Source: Candidatus Gottesmanbacteria bacterium RIFCSPLOWO2_01_FULL_43_11b
Lineage (GTDB): Bacteria > Patescibacteriota > Microgenomatia > UBA10105 > UBA927
DNA length: 35,281 nucleotides
Reading direction: 5' to 3'
Assembly: GCA_001780985.1 (NCBI GenBank)
Contig: MFJV01000001.1
Coordinates: 784,829 to 820,109, forward strand
Of the stretch, positions 25,881 to 35,281 are shown piece by piece. A program made the translations under genes and the position numbers. Numbering within the stretch: position 1 is the stretch's first letter; the number at the start of each line of letters is the position of its first letter. A model generated the notes under the pieces. It was not told the origin of the DNA, did no database searches, and saw only the letters and a program-made list of their open reading frames with translations.

Positions 25881-28015
25881 AACTTAAATTTATTGCCATA
25901 TTTTTTTTGATTGTTGCGATCTTTTTTTACCCAACGATTCTAAAAGGAAAACTTCCGGTTCCGTCTGACTCACTGGTTGGTTTGTATCATCCTTTCCGTG
26001 ACTTACTTTCAAAGGAATTTCCCCGTGGAATACCGTTTAAGAATTTTCTCATTACCGATCCTATCCGCCAGCAGATACCCTGGAGAAAAATAGCGATTGA
26101 CCAGTGGAAGGATGCGAACCTTCCACGATGGAATCCGTTTGCGTTTTCCGGGATGCCGCTTGCGGCAAACATACAATCTGGCACATTTTATCCGTTAAAC
26201 ATACTCTTTTTTTTACTACCATTTCCCGTTGCCTGGACAGCGCTTATCGTGTTGCAACCTCTTCTTGCCGGACTTTTCCTATACCTTTTTTTACGACATC
26301 TAACCTTGAACCATTGGGCGAGTTTATTGGGGAGTATTGTCTGGAGTTTTGGAGGATTCGGTATTGCCTGGCTATCCTGGGGAACCATGATGCATGTAGC
26401 ATTATGGTTGCCTCTTATACTTTTGGCGATTGACAAAAAATGGCCATATGTTCTCGTTTTTTCCCTCGCCTCATCGATTTTTGCCGGTCACATTCAAATC
26501 GCATTGTATATAACCATCCTTGCTGCAGCATATGCTCTATGGAGAAAAACAGATTTTCGGATTCTTTCATGGATAGGTGTCGCCGCAGGGCTGGTTACCA
26601 TTATTTTGTGGCTGCCATTTATAGAGCTCGTTTCTCAATCCGGAAGGATTACTGAGCTTGATACGTGGACTAAGCCCGGGTGGTTTCTTCCCTGGCAACA
26701 TCTTGCGCAATTTATTGCACCTGATTTTTTTGGTAATCCAACCACCCTCAATTATTGGGGAGAGTGGAATTACGGAGAATTTATAGGATATGCAGGTATC
26801 GTAAGTTTAATCTTTGTTATACATGCATTTTCCGTTCATGTTGGCCGTTTTTGGAAGTTCACGTTATTAACCTCACTTCTTTTTATGTTACCCAATCTTG
26901 TTTCGAAGGTACCGTATCAACTACATTTTCCAATATTAGCAACGCTTCAGCCAACGAGGCTTATGGTTCTTGTTAGCTTCAGTATGGCTGTACTTTGCGC
27001 ATATGGGTTTGATTCATTCCTAAAAAAATTTAAAAAACCTCTGTTTGCGATTTTTACCATCGGATTAGGACTCGTTATTTTGTGGATAGTAGTTTTATTT
27101 TTACCCGGAGCCAATGCGGCCGTTGCCAAAAGAAATCTTATTCTCCCGACAGCACTTTTTTTGTCAGGAAGTGTACTCCTATACTTCCCAAAGAAAATAT
27201 TTACATTTGCAGCAGTTGCACTTATTGCATTTGACCTTCTGCGGTTCGGATGGAAATTTACACCATTTACGGATGCAAAATATTTTTTCCCGAATACAGC
27301 GGCGATTGAATTTTTGAAGAGTCAGGAAAAACCATTTCGGATTGCGAGCACAGACGCAAAGATTCTTCCTCCTAACGTATCGGCGTATTATGGAATTGAA
27401 TCAATAGAAGGGTACGATCCCATATATTTGAGATCGTATGAAGAATTTATAGCCGCCTCTGAACGTGGCAAAGCGGATATAAATCCTCCATATGGATTTA
27501 ACAGAATTATTATTCCGCATAACCTTGACTCACCACTCCTTCCGCTTCTGTCGGTTCGTTACGTGCTCGCACTTGGCGAAATCAACAACCAACTGTTTAA
27601 AAAGGTATTTCAGGAAGGAGAGACTCGCATTTATGAAGATTCACGATTTGTAGAACGCGCATATTTTGTCGATGGCGTTACGATTGAAAAAAACCGCCAA
27701 AGTATTCTGGAGAATCTTTTCAGTAAAGATTTTCGCGCAAAAGAAACGGCATATGTTGAAAAAGACGTGTCACTTTTGTCAGTACCCGTTAACATTACAG
27801 AATATGTTACCATCCGTAAATATAATTCCGGCTCGATTGAATTGGAGGTTGAAGCGCAAAATATGAGATTTCTGGTTATTTCCAACATGTTTTATCCGGG
27901 GTGGGTTGCGGAAATTGACGGAAAACCAACGGAGATATATAGAACGAATTACCTATTTCAAGGAATAGTGATACCTCCGGGCCGGCATATACTTGTGGTA
28001 CGATATCAAGGGTAA
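25877..28015 (+). CDS. YfhO family GT-C membrane protein (paralogue B, lacks final TM helix)
   Basis: LPVPSDSLVGLYHPFRD...TDPIRQQIPWRKIAIDQWKDANLPRWNPFAFSGMPLAANIQSGTFYPLN; ends ...PPGRHILVVRYQG*. Confidence 0.85.
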   Translation: MKLKFIAIFFLIVAIFFYPTILKGKLPVPSDSLVGLYHPFRDLLSKEFPRGIPFKNFLITDPIRQQIPWRKIAIDQWKDANLPRWNPFAFSGMPLAANIQSGTFYPLNILFFLLPFPVAWTALIVLQPLLAGLFLYLFLRHLTLNHWASLLGSIVWSFGGFGIAWLSWGTMMHVALWLPLILLAIDKKWPYVLVFSLASSIFAGHIQIALYITILAAAYALWRKTDFRILSWIGVAAGLVTIILWLPFIELVSQSGRITELDTWTKPGWFLPWQHLAQFIAPDFFGNPTTLNYWGEWNYGEFIGYAGIVSLIFVIHAFSVHVGRFWKFTLLTSLLFMLPNLVSKVPYQLHFPILATLQPTRLMVLVSFSMAVLCAYGFDSFLKKFKKPLFAIFTIGLGLVILWIVVLFLPGANAAVAKRNLILPTALFLSGSVLLYFPKKIFTFAAVALIAFDLLRFGWKFTPFTDAKYFFPNTAAIEFLKSQEKPFRIASTDAKILPPNVSAYYGIESIEGYDPIYLRSYEEFIAASERGKADINPPYGFNRIIIPHNLDSPLLPLLSVRYVLALGEINNQLFKKVFQEGETRIYEDSRFVERAYFVDGVTIEKNRQSILENLFSKDFRAKETAYVEKDVSLLSVPVNITEYVTIRKYNSGSIELEVEAQNMRFLVISNMFYPGWVAEIDGKPTEIYRTNYLFQGIVIPPGRHILVVRYQG

Positions 28016-28026
28016 AAAATTAGATT

Positions 28027-28905
28027 ATGGCAAAATCCCTTTCAGTAAGCATTGTTATTCCTAATTGGAACGGTGTGGGACTTATGAAAAAGCACCTGCC
28101 CCGCGTCATAGCTTTTTCCGAAGGCGCGGAGATAATTGTAGCTGACGATGCATCAAGTGATGAATCAGTTGAGATGCTTCGGAATAAATTCCCGAGTATC
28201 CGGGTAGTAGCAAATAAAAAACGTCAGGGTTTTGCAGGAAACGTCAACAGCGGAGTTGCACGGGCTATAGGCGATATTGTCATTCTACTCAATACCGATG
28301 TTGAACCCGAAAAAGGATTTTTGAAGCCGCTCATCAAACATTTTCAGGATCCAAAAATTTTTGCCGTTGGCTGCTTGGAAAAAAGTTACGATCGGGGAGG
28401 CATAGTGCTGCGTGGTCGCGGGCAGGCGAAATGGAGACGAGGATTTTTTATTCATTGGCGCGGTGAAGTAGATCAACCGAACACGGCATGGGTTTCGGGA
28501 GGAAGCGGTGCATTCCGAAGACAATTATGGAATAAACTCGGCGGCATGGATACCCTGTATAACCCTTTTTATTGGGAAGATATAGATTTAAGCTACCGGG
28601 CGCTCAAAGCAGGCTACAAACTCGTTTTTGAAAAGAAAAGTGTCATCGGCCATTACCATGAGAAAGGGAAAATAAAAAGTGAGTTTACACCCAACGACGT
28701 TAAACGAATTGCGTATCGCAATCAGTTTATGTTTATTTGGAAAAATATTAGCGATCCGAAAGAATTTGCATGGCATATCCTTTTAACACCGGTCCGACTT
28801 CTCAGAGCCTTCCTTGCCCGAGACTTTCTCATGATACAAGGCTACACGTTCGCTCTTTTGCGACTGCCTCAAATACTCGCGGCTCGACTTGGTTTCCACC
28901 CATGA
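28027..28905 (+). CDS. GT2 glycosyltransferase
   Basis: LSVSIVIPNWNGVGLMKKHLPRV...VILLNTDVEPEKGFL...NPFYWEDIDLSYRALKAGYKLVFEKKSVIGHYH. Confidence 0.88.
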   Translation: MAKSLSVSIVIPNWNGVGLMKKHLPRVIAFSEGAEIIVADDASSDESVEMLRNKFPSIRVVANKKRQGFAGNVNSGVARAIGDIVILLNTDVEPEKGFLKPLIKHFQDPKIFAVGCLEKSYDRGGIVLRGRGQAKWRRGFFIHWRGEVDQPNTAWVSGGSGAFRRQLWNKLGGMDTLYNPFYWEDIDLSYRALKAGYKLVFEKKSVIGHYHEKGKIKSEFTPNDVKRIAYRNQFMFIWKNISDPKEFAWHILLTPVRLLRAFLARDFLMIQGYTFALLRLPQILAARLGFHP

Positions 28906-29768
28906 ACTGTTACCTCTGTGGAGCATCAGTTGAAACATACCTTTTAAAAAACGGATTTTGCATATACCGTTGTTCGAAGTGTGGTTTAGGACGAACAGAC
29001 CTTAAAAAAGAGTACCGGACATTCGTGAAACAGCATTACAGCAAGGGATATTTTACCGGCGACCCTCGTATGAGTGCCTATGTTGACTATAAAGACGACA
29101 AAGTTTACATCGTAAGAAACCTCGCAAAATTCTTAAAAAAAATTCACAAGCACAAACCGCAGGGTACACTACTTGACGCAGGTTGCGCCTTAGGGTTTTT
29201 TGTTGAGCTTGCTCTAAAAAAAGGATATGACGCATATGGGTTTGACGCTTCATCATATGCAGCAAATGAAGCCTCTCAATTGGTGGGAGCCAAGAGAATT
29301 CAGCACGGAACAATTGCAGAAGTTAATTATAAGAAAAAATCGTTTGACGTTATTTCCATGTTTGATATTTTCGAACATCTTGATGACCCGCGAGCAGATC
29401 TGCGTAAAATATATTCATGGCTGAAAGATGACGGAATTATTATAATTGCAACGGGAGACACCAGGAGTATTTTTGCACAACTAATGAGGAGACGATGGCC
29501 ATTTTATAGCCCTCCGCAACACCTGTTTTTCTTTCATAAAAAAAATTTAGCGGATCTACTCCGGCAGGAAGGATTTACACCGTTCGAATGGTCACGAATC
29601 GGGAAATGGCTGAGTTTGCGCTACCTTCTCCATCTGGCAAGAACAACAGGAGAGAGTCGCATAGCACAGCTGGTTTACCCGTTTGCACACCATTCAAGGG
29701 CAGGAAAATTGCCGGTCTACATGCCGGTGAGAGATAATATGGTAGTCATTGCAAAGAAACATCTATGA
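28902..29768 (+). CDS. Class I SAM-dependent methyltransferase with N-terminal Zn-ribbon-like region
   Basis: MNCYLCGAS...YRCSKCGLGRTD (CxxC x2); GTLLDAGCALGFFVELALKKGYDAYGFDAS; DIFEHLDDP. ATG 28902. Confidence 0.88.
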   Translation: MNCYLCGASVETYLLKNGFCIYRCSKCGLGRTDLKKEYRTFVKQHYSKGYFTGDPRMSAYVDYKDDKVYIVRNLAKFLKKIHKHKPQGTLLDAGCALGFFVELALKKGYDAYGFDASSYAANEASQLVGAKRIQHGTIAEVNYKKKSFDVISMFDIFEHLDDPRADLRKIYSWLKDDGIIIIATGDTRSIFAQLMRRRWPFYSPPQHLFFFHKKNLADLLRQEGFTPFEWSRIGKWLSLRYLLHLARTTGESRIAQLVYPFAHHSRAGKLPVYMPVRDNMVVIAKKHL

Positions 29769-32065
29769 AGTTTCGCTTTTTTGTGCCTTTTATTTTTCTT
29801 TTGCTGTCCTTATTTTTTTTCCGTCAATATTTCACCCAAAACAAGGTTCCGCTCCCATTTAATTTACTCGTTTCGTTTTATTCACCTTGGAAATACGAAC
29901 CGGTGTATGGTTTGTCTATTCCGAACAAACCTCTCGGAGACGACAACATAAAACTCTTTTATCCGTACAGAAAATTTACCGTAGATGAATTGAAAAAAGG
30001 ACGGATTCCTCTGTGGAATCCCTACACGTTTTCAGGCTCAGTTAATCATGCGATGTATCAGTCTGCCGTATTTTATCCGTTAAATTTGATCTATTTTCTT
30101 CTTCCTCTCGTTGATGCATGGAGCGTTATTGTCATGATGACACCCGTACTTGCGGGGTTATTCATGTACCTATTCCTACGGTCCCTCAAGCTCTCGCAAC
30201 CATCGAGTTTTTTTGGCAGTTTAACATTTGCCCTTTCGGGATGGACGATGGCGTTTTGGGAAGAAGTATTAGTGAAGGGCCACACAATCCTTTGGCTTCC
30301 TCTCGCTCTTTACGGAATCAATAAAAAGAGCAAGCTTATTCTTGTTATTGCGTTAGTAAACGCAATCCTTGCCGGTTTTCCTCAGATGATTGTCTACCTA
30401 TTCATAACGGTATATCTCTGGGCTTTATACAGGAAAGTGGTAAAGCTGGTTACAGGCGCTACTATTATTAGTTTGCTTCTTACCGCATTTCAGTGGGTGC
30501 CGGCAGTGGAAGCATTTCTCAATGCGCCCCGGGGTAAAGTAGATACATTTTCTCTCTTTGAGTCGTATCTTACCCCGCTTACTCACTTGGTTACGTTTCT
30601 TGCGCCTGACTTCTGGGGTAATCCCGGGGTCTACAACAATTTTTCCCCGTTTCGATACCTGCAGGAACACACAATATTTATAGGCATTCCCGCAATTTTA
30701 TTTGCAGTACTTGCACTGAGGAATCGCGCAGTGCCGGTTTTTTGGAAACTGTTTTCTCTCATAACACTTTCGATGGGTTTTGCCATCCCAAGCAGTTGGC
30801 TCTTGTATACGCTTAAAATTCCAATTCTCAATATTGCCATGCCTGTTCGGATTTTTATCCTTGCAACATTCGGCTTGTGCATACTTGCGGCATACGGGAT
30901 TGAAAAAATCAAAGAAAATCCAAAATTTGAATTAGTGCTTATTTCTTCAATTTTTTCGGTTCTTTGGGGATTTGTCGGATTAATGATTGTTTTGTCTCAA
31001 AATACACCGGAAAAAATAATCATGTCGTATGCAACGATTTCTTTGCGGAATCTCATTCTTCCTTCTGCAATATTTATCCTTACTTCTTTAGGAATATTCT
31101 TTTTGAAAAAGAAAAAAATATATCTCATCGCATGTATGAGTTTTCTCACGTTTATCGGAGCTTTCTATTTTGGCAGCAAAATTCTCTATTTTTCTGAAAG
31201 GCAATATGAATACCCTGAAGTTACTCCGATTCAAAAACTAAAAGAATTTGCCGGGTACAATCGGGTGTGGAGTTACGGGGACGGATATATCGTGCGAAAT
31301 ATCCCGAGTTACTTCGGATTATTTTCACCTGAAGGATACGAGGCGCTCTACAGTCACAGGTACGGCACACTTCTCCATACAATTGTTACACGAGGGATTC
31401 TCATTGATCGCATTCAGAGAACTGACGCAACCCTTTCAGAGACCGGTCAGTATGAACCCATGACGCATAACCCCGTCAGGCTCCGCCTGATGTCTATTCT
31501 TGGTGTTAAGTATATTCTTGAACATAAAGATCCTGAAGCTGACAAACTGTTATCTCCAATGCAACGCTTTCCAGCAGATTTATTTTCACTTGCCTGGGAA
31601 AACGATCGGTGGCGAATATGGGAATATATGAATGTTCTGGGAAGAACATTCATAGTTTCTCAAACAGTCGTTGAGGAAGATCCGCAAAAGATCGTTGATG
31701 CTCTCCTTAAACCCGAAACAGATCTATTAAAAACTATTATTCTTGAGGAGTATGCGGGCAGTTTCAATGGCGGAGGCACGGCGGTTGTTACGGAATACTT
31801 GCCTTCTTCTGTAACTATTTCAACTGAAACTTCGGGCACATCCCTACTTTTTCTATCGGATTCGTACTATCCCGGTTGGCAGGCATATGTTGACGATATT
31901 AAAACACCCATTTACAGAGCAAATTTTATTTTTAGGGCGGTATCGGTTCCGGAAGGAACGCACACTGTACGTTTTGTCTACGATCCGCTATCGTGGAAAC
32001 TAGGATTGTATTTATCTAGTGCCGGAATTCTCATATTCTTTTTATGGATTCTAAGGAAGCAATAA
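29765..32065 (+). CDS. YfhO family GT-C membrane protein (paralogue C)
   Basis: VPLPFNLLVSFYSPWK...DDNIKLFYPYRKFTVDELKKGRIPLWNPYTFSGSVNHAMYQSAVFYPLN; C-terminal DSYYPGWQAYVDDIKTPIYRANFIFRAVSVPEGTHTVRFVYDPLSW. Confidence 0.85.
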   Translation: MKFRFFVPFIFLLLSLFFFRQYFTQNKVPLPFNLLVSFYSPWKYEPVYGLSIPNKPLGDDNIKLFYPYRKFTVDELKKGRIPLWNPYTFSGSVNHAMYQSAVFYPLNLIYFLLPLVDAWSVIVMMTPVLAGLFMYLFLRSLKLSQPSSFFGSLTFALSGWTMAFWEEVLVKGHTILWLPLALYGINKKSKLILVIALVNAILAGFPQMIVYLFITVYLWALYRKVVKLVTGATIISLLLTAFQWVPAVEAFLNAPRGKVDTFSLFESYLTPLTHLVTFLAPDFWGNPGVYNNFSPFRYLQEHTIFIGIPAILFAVLALRNRAVPVFWKLFSLITLSMGFAIPSSWLLYTLKIPILNIAMPVRIFILATFGLCILAAYGIEKIKENPKFELVLISSIFSVLWGFVGLMIVLSQNTPEKIIMSYATISLRNLILPSAIFILTSLGIFFLKKKKIYLIACMSFLTFIGAFYFGSKILYFSERQYEYPEVTPIQKLKEFAGYNRVWSYGDGYIVRNIPSYFGLFSPEGYEALYSHRYGTLLHTIVTRGILIDRIQRTDATLSETGQYEPMTHNPVRLRLMSILGVKYILEHKDPEADKLLSPMQRFPADLFSLAWENDRWRIWEYMNVLGRTFIVSQTVVEEDPQKIVDALLKPETDLLKTIILEEYAGSFNGGGTAVVTEYLPSSVTISTETSGTSLLFLSDSYYPGWQAYVDDIKTPIYRANFIFRAVSVPEGTHTVRFVYDPLSWKLGLYLSSAGILIFFLWILRKQ

Positions 32066-33603
32066 AAGTTGCACTTATTGTATTTTTTGCACTCTTTCTT
32101 CGACTATTTCGTTTGAGTGAAGTGCCTGTAGGGTTTCATGGGGATGAAGCGAGTGTCGGATACAATGCATATTCACTTCTCAAAACCGCAAGAGATCAGA
32201 ATGGCAATTTTTTACCTCTCGCAATTGATCAATTTGGTGATTTTCGCCCCGCTGGTTACCATTATATTGCTATACCATTTATTGCTACTTTCGGACTTTC
32301 TGAGTTAGCAGTTCGTCTTCCCGCGGCTCTGGTTGGAGGATTATCTGTCATTCCCTTCTATTTACTCATCCTGCAGTTATTAAATAAACAAAAAATTGCT
32401 TTGATTGGATCACTGCTTTTTGCAATCTCACCATGGCACATTGCGCTTTCACGGGCAACGTCAGAAAGCATTATTGCACTGTTTCTTGTTTTGTATGGAA
32501 CGTATTTTCTTCTCCGAAAAAAACTATCGTATTCGTTTCTTGCATTCCTTTTAAGTTTTGTTTTCTATCATGCTGCACGACTCTTTGTTCCGTTTTTGAT
32601 CGTAGGTTATATTTTTCTTTTAAAACCCAAGTCTTTTACACGATTCGCCATGCTCATAATTTTTAGCTCGATATTCATATTTTTTGCATCAAACGGATTT
32701 GGCCGAGCCGGCCAGGTAAGCATTTTGAAAGCGCCGGGTGAGATGCAGGAACTGAGGCAACAGCAATCTGAAGATGAAGGTTACACTCCTTGGACTGTAC
32801 GGGCGCTCCATAATAAAGCTACTTTTTATATAGCAACAGTTGCAAGGAATTATTCCGAACATTTTACCCCGAGTTTTCTGTTTCTTGAGGGAGGACAACC
32901 GGTTCGTTACAAAGTCCCATGGACCGGCGTCATGTACCTTACGGACATTGCTTTTGTTTTCATCGCGTTACTTGTAAATGAAAAAATTCTGTATTTGACA
33001 ATTTTATGGTTACTGCTTGGGCCACTTCCGGCCGCATTTACCTTTGGCGAACTCCCGAGCGTGCAACGGGCAGTTTTTATGATTCCTCCGCTTCTTATTT
33101 TATGTGCCTACGGATTAGATAAAGTTTTAAAGAAAAAAACGATTGTGATCATCTTTTTACTGCTTATTTACGGTTATCAGGGAACGATATTTCTTCACAA
33201 CTATTTTCAACACAGTTTTACCCATGAGCCCTGGTATCGAAATGCGGCAGAAAAAGAGCTGGTGTTTGACGTTGACCGTTTAGTAAAAGAAGGAAAGAAA
33301 ATTATTATGACGTCACAAAACGATAACAATCTCATTTTTTATCTCTTTTACCTTCGCTTTGACCCAAAACAGTTTCAGGAGATGGGTTCCCCCCGCGACA
33401 AAGATAATTTAGTGTTCGGGAATATAACCTTCACCTACAAACACTGTCCGCTTGAAGGAAGTGAAGATGACCCTGCTCTGGGAGAGGCCGGAGCAATTTA
33501 TGTAAACAGGGGAGAATGTAAAACCCCAAAAAATAGCGATCTTCTTAAAGACATTCAATGGCCAGATCGCTCAGTGGCGTTTCGAATTCTTAGACTGAAA
33601 TAG
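32044..33603 (+). CDS. Membrane glycosyltransferase, ArnT/PMT-like (GT39/GT83)
   Basis: RLFRLSEVPVGFHGDEASVGYNAYSLLKT...ISPWHIALSRATSES; multi-TM. Confidence 0.82.
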   Translation: MDSKEAIKVALIVFFALFLRLFRLSEVPVGFHGDEASVGYNAYSLLKTARDQNGNFLPLAIDQFGDFRPAGYHYIAIPFIATFGLSELAVRLPAALVGGLSVIPFYLLILQLLNKQKIALIGSLLFAISPWHIALSRATSESIIALFLVLYGTYFLLRKKLSYSFLAFLLSFVFYHAARLFVPFLIVGYIFLLKPKSFTRFAMLIIFSSIFIFFASNGFGRAGQVSILKAPGEMQELRQQQSEDEGYTPWTVRALHNKATFYIATVARNYSEHFTPSFLFLEGGQPVRYKVPWTGVMYLTDIAFVFIALLVNEKILYLTILWLLLGPLPAAFTFGELPSVQRAVFMIPPLLILCAYGLDKVLKKKTIVIIFLLLIYGYQGTIFLHNYFQHSFTHEPWYRNAAEKELVFDVDRLVKEGKKIIMTSQNDNNLIFYLFYLRFDPKQFQEMGSPRDKDNLVFGNITFTYKHCPLEGSEDDPALGEAGAIYVNRGECKTPKNSDLLKDIQWPDRSVAFRILRLK

Positions 33604-35280
33604 ACTTAATCCGGCAACCAATAACAAACTTACGACACTTATAACCACACCAAGCCGGAAAGATGATGGCGCGTACATAAATTCGACTGTAGAATCACCT
33701 TCCGGAACTAATACTGCACGAAAGTTATAGTTTGCCCTGTATATTTTTTGTGTTTTTCCGTTTACTTTTGCCTCCCAACCGGGAAAGTAAGTATCGGAAA
33801 TATAAAAGAGAGCAGGAGTATTGGTTTTTGTTTCAAAAGATAACGAATTCACGGTGGAATTAATAAGTTTTGCAGAACCAGTTCCGGGTTCAAGGATAGG
33901 GAGTTTTTCTTCAAGAAGTATTATTTTTCGAAAATCTATGGATCCGTTAGCAATATTATCTAACGCCTCCTCATCGCTTTTTACCTCTTGCGCTTCATAA
34001 TATAGACCAAAACGGGGAAATGCCCCAGTATTTCTGTAGACCACATGGCGATCGTCTTTATAGAGAAGATCGAAATTGCTCTCAAATTTATCCGTATGGA
34101 AGTATTTCAAAGAGGGATTCTCGTCGACACCCACAACAATAAGAGAAATACCCAGGAAGTCCAGACTTCTTTTGAGATCGTCTCCGTCGCTCGTAAATAT
34201 ATTTTTATTATCTTTAGAAATTTTCTCATCACGTTTTCCCTGAAGCGTCTGCATCAAAAATCCAGTCCGCGTGAGGTAGAGAGGATTATATGTTTCTGCA
34301 GTGTAAACGCCCAGAATCGTTGGTAGTTCAGGTTCGGCCAACCCAAACGTGCGAGAGAGAGACTCCTGAGATGCCTCTTTAACGAATTTTGTGACATTGA
34401 GTGCCGGATACAAAAATTTCTCGTTTGAAAACGTGAGAAATCTGTATCCCAAACGAAAGAGATCAAAAAAAGTGAGTGAAATAACGAAAAGCATGAATAG
34501 AGTTTTTTTCGGAAAATATAGATAGGCCGTTGTTACGATAGAGAAGACGATAAGTATCAGTGAAGAATAGCGAAAGTTATAGAGAAAAGCAGTCACCGAT
34601 TGCCCGTTTATCTTTTGTACGATTACTCCAACCGCGACAATTGCAATATAAGCAAGTGAAAATAGGACAAGCGAAAATATTTTTTTTCTTGTATTGCCGC
34701 TCCTCATAAACTCATGGACACCAAATCCGGAAAGTATTGCTCCTGAAAATAGTACGAGAGAAAATACACGATCACCCGAGCCACTAGTTAAAACAGGAAT
34801 TTTAAACAGATAAAGAATTTCTCCAACTCCTTTCAAAGAAAGAAGGAGAGAAGCAATAAACACAGTGCTGAAAAACTTTGTTATGGAATTATTTTTTATA
34901 AAAAATATTGCAATGAGGGAAAAGAAAAGGGGAATAATGCCAAAATATCCGCTCGTTTCAATATAGGCTATGGATAAATCCCTTGAGACAGGATTACCAA
35001 AGAAATCGGGAGCGAACAGACGGGCCAATTGAAAAGGACTAATAAGCCCCCGGGTAAAAATTTCTCTTGCCTGCACGGGATCTAAAAGTCCTCTATGCGA
35101 GTGGGAAAAAAGTTCAATTGATGGGACAAGTTGTACCGCACTTATCCCAAGTCCCAAGACAATGCTTATAAAAAGAGAAACAAAGCGCGAGACTCTTGCT
35201 TTTATGAGTCGGCCGTAAAAGAGAATAAATGCGAAAAGTAAAACAAGAGAGTAGCCAACATACTGGAGTTGGCCTGCCAA
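33571..35280 (-). CDS. YfhO family GT-C membrane protein (paralogue D), N-terminus beyond window
   Basis: LFAPDFFGNPVSRDLSIAYIETSGYFGIIPLFFSLIAIF; C-terminal DTYFPGWEAKVNGKTQKIYRANYNFRAVLVPEGDSTVEFMYAPSSFRLG. Confidence 0.82.
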   Translation of the reverse strand: MAGQLQYVGYSLVLLFAFILFYGRLIKARVSRFVSLFISIVLGLGISAVQLVPSIELFSHSHRGLLDPVQAREIFTRGLISPFQLARLFAPDFFGNPVSRDLSIAYIETSGYFGIIPLFFSLIAIFFIKNNSITKFFSTVFIASLLLSLKGVGEILYLFKIPVLTSGSGDRVFSLVLFSGAILSGFGVHEFMRSGNTRKKIFSLVLFSLAYIAIVAVGVIVQKINGQSVTAFLYNFRYSSLILIVFSIVTTAYLYFPKKTLFMLFVISLTFFDLFRLGYRFLTFSNEKFLYPALNVTKFVKEASQESLSRTFGLAEPELPTILGVYTAETYNPLYLTRTGFLMQTLQGKRDEKISKDNKNIFTSDGDDLKRSLDFLGISLIVVGVDENPSLKYFHTDKFESNFDLLYKDDRHVVYRNTGAFPRFGLYYEAQEVKSDEEALDNIANGSIDFRKIILLEEKLPILEPGTGSAKLINSTVNSLSFETKTNTPALFYISDTYFPGWEAKVNGKTQKIYRANYNFRAVLVPEGDSTVEFMYAPSSFRLGVVISVVSLLLVAGLSLFQSKNSKRH

Positions 35281-35281
35281 A

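Noticed and set aside
1-35281. CRISPR arrays, tRNA or rRNA genes, integrase or transposase genes
   Set aside because: No regularly spaced repeats, cloverleaf-like segments, or recombinase signatures were recognised on either strand by eye; a tool-based scan would be needed to exclude short tRNAs.

Overview
The window looks like a chromosomal segment from a CPR/Patescibacteria-type genome (probably Microgenomates-like; inferred from protein families and repeats, not tested). It has three parts. (1) The 3' part of an HflX GTPase gene. (2) An accessory region, about 1.0-13.5 kb. It holds a broken or phase-variable Type IIG / Type ISP restriction-modification gene, a small two-gene cassette, an EVE-PD-(D/E)XK fusion nuclease, a Cas4/RecB-like nuclease, a DUF433/DUF5615 toxin-antitoxin pair and a HhH protein gene bracketed by REP-like repeats. 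After these come mltG, a cyclophilin, several small CPR-type genes, a zincin-like metallopeptidase and TspO. (3) A same-strand run of overlapping genes, about 13.5-33.6 kb, for surface glycan assembly: GT2, GT4, GT39-like and PTPS-related/YfhO-like GT-C proteins, a Wzx-like flippase and a methyltransferase. It ends against a convergent fourth YfhO paralogue that runs off the window. The main anomalies are: an in-frame TAG plus a 9-G tract splitting the R-M gene; an in-frame TAA splitting a small membrane-protein gene; extended -10 promoters so close to start codons that transcripts should be leaderless; a 14-bp palindromic -10 that could drive both divergent genes; and a CPR-type repeat translated as 'PSTSSGQ' inside a protein.
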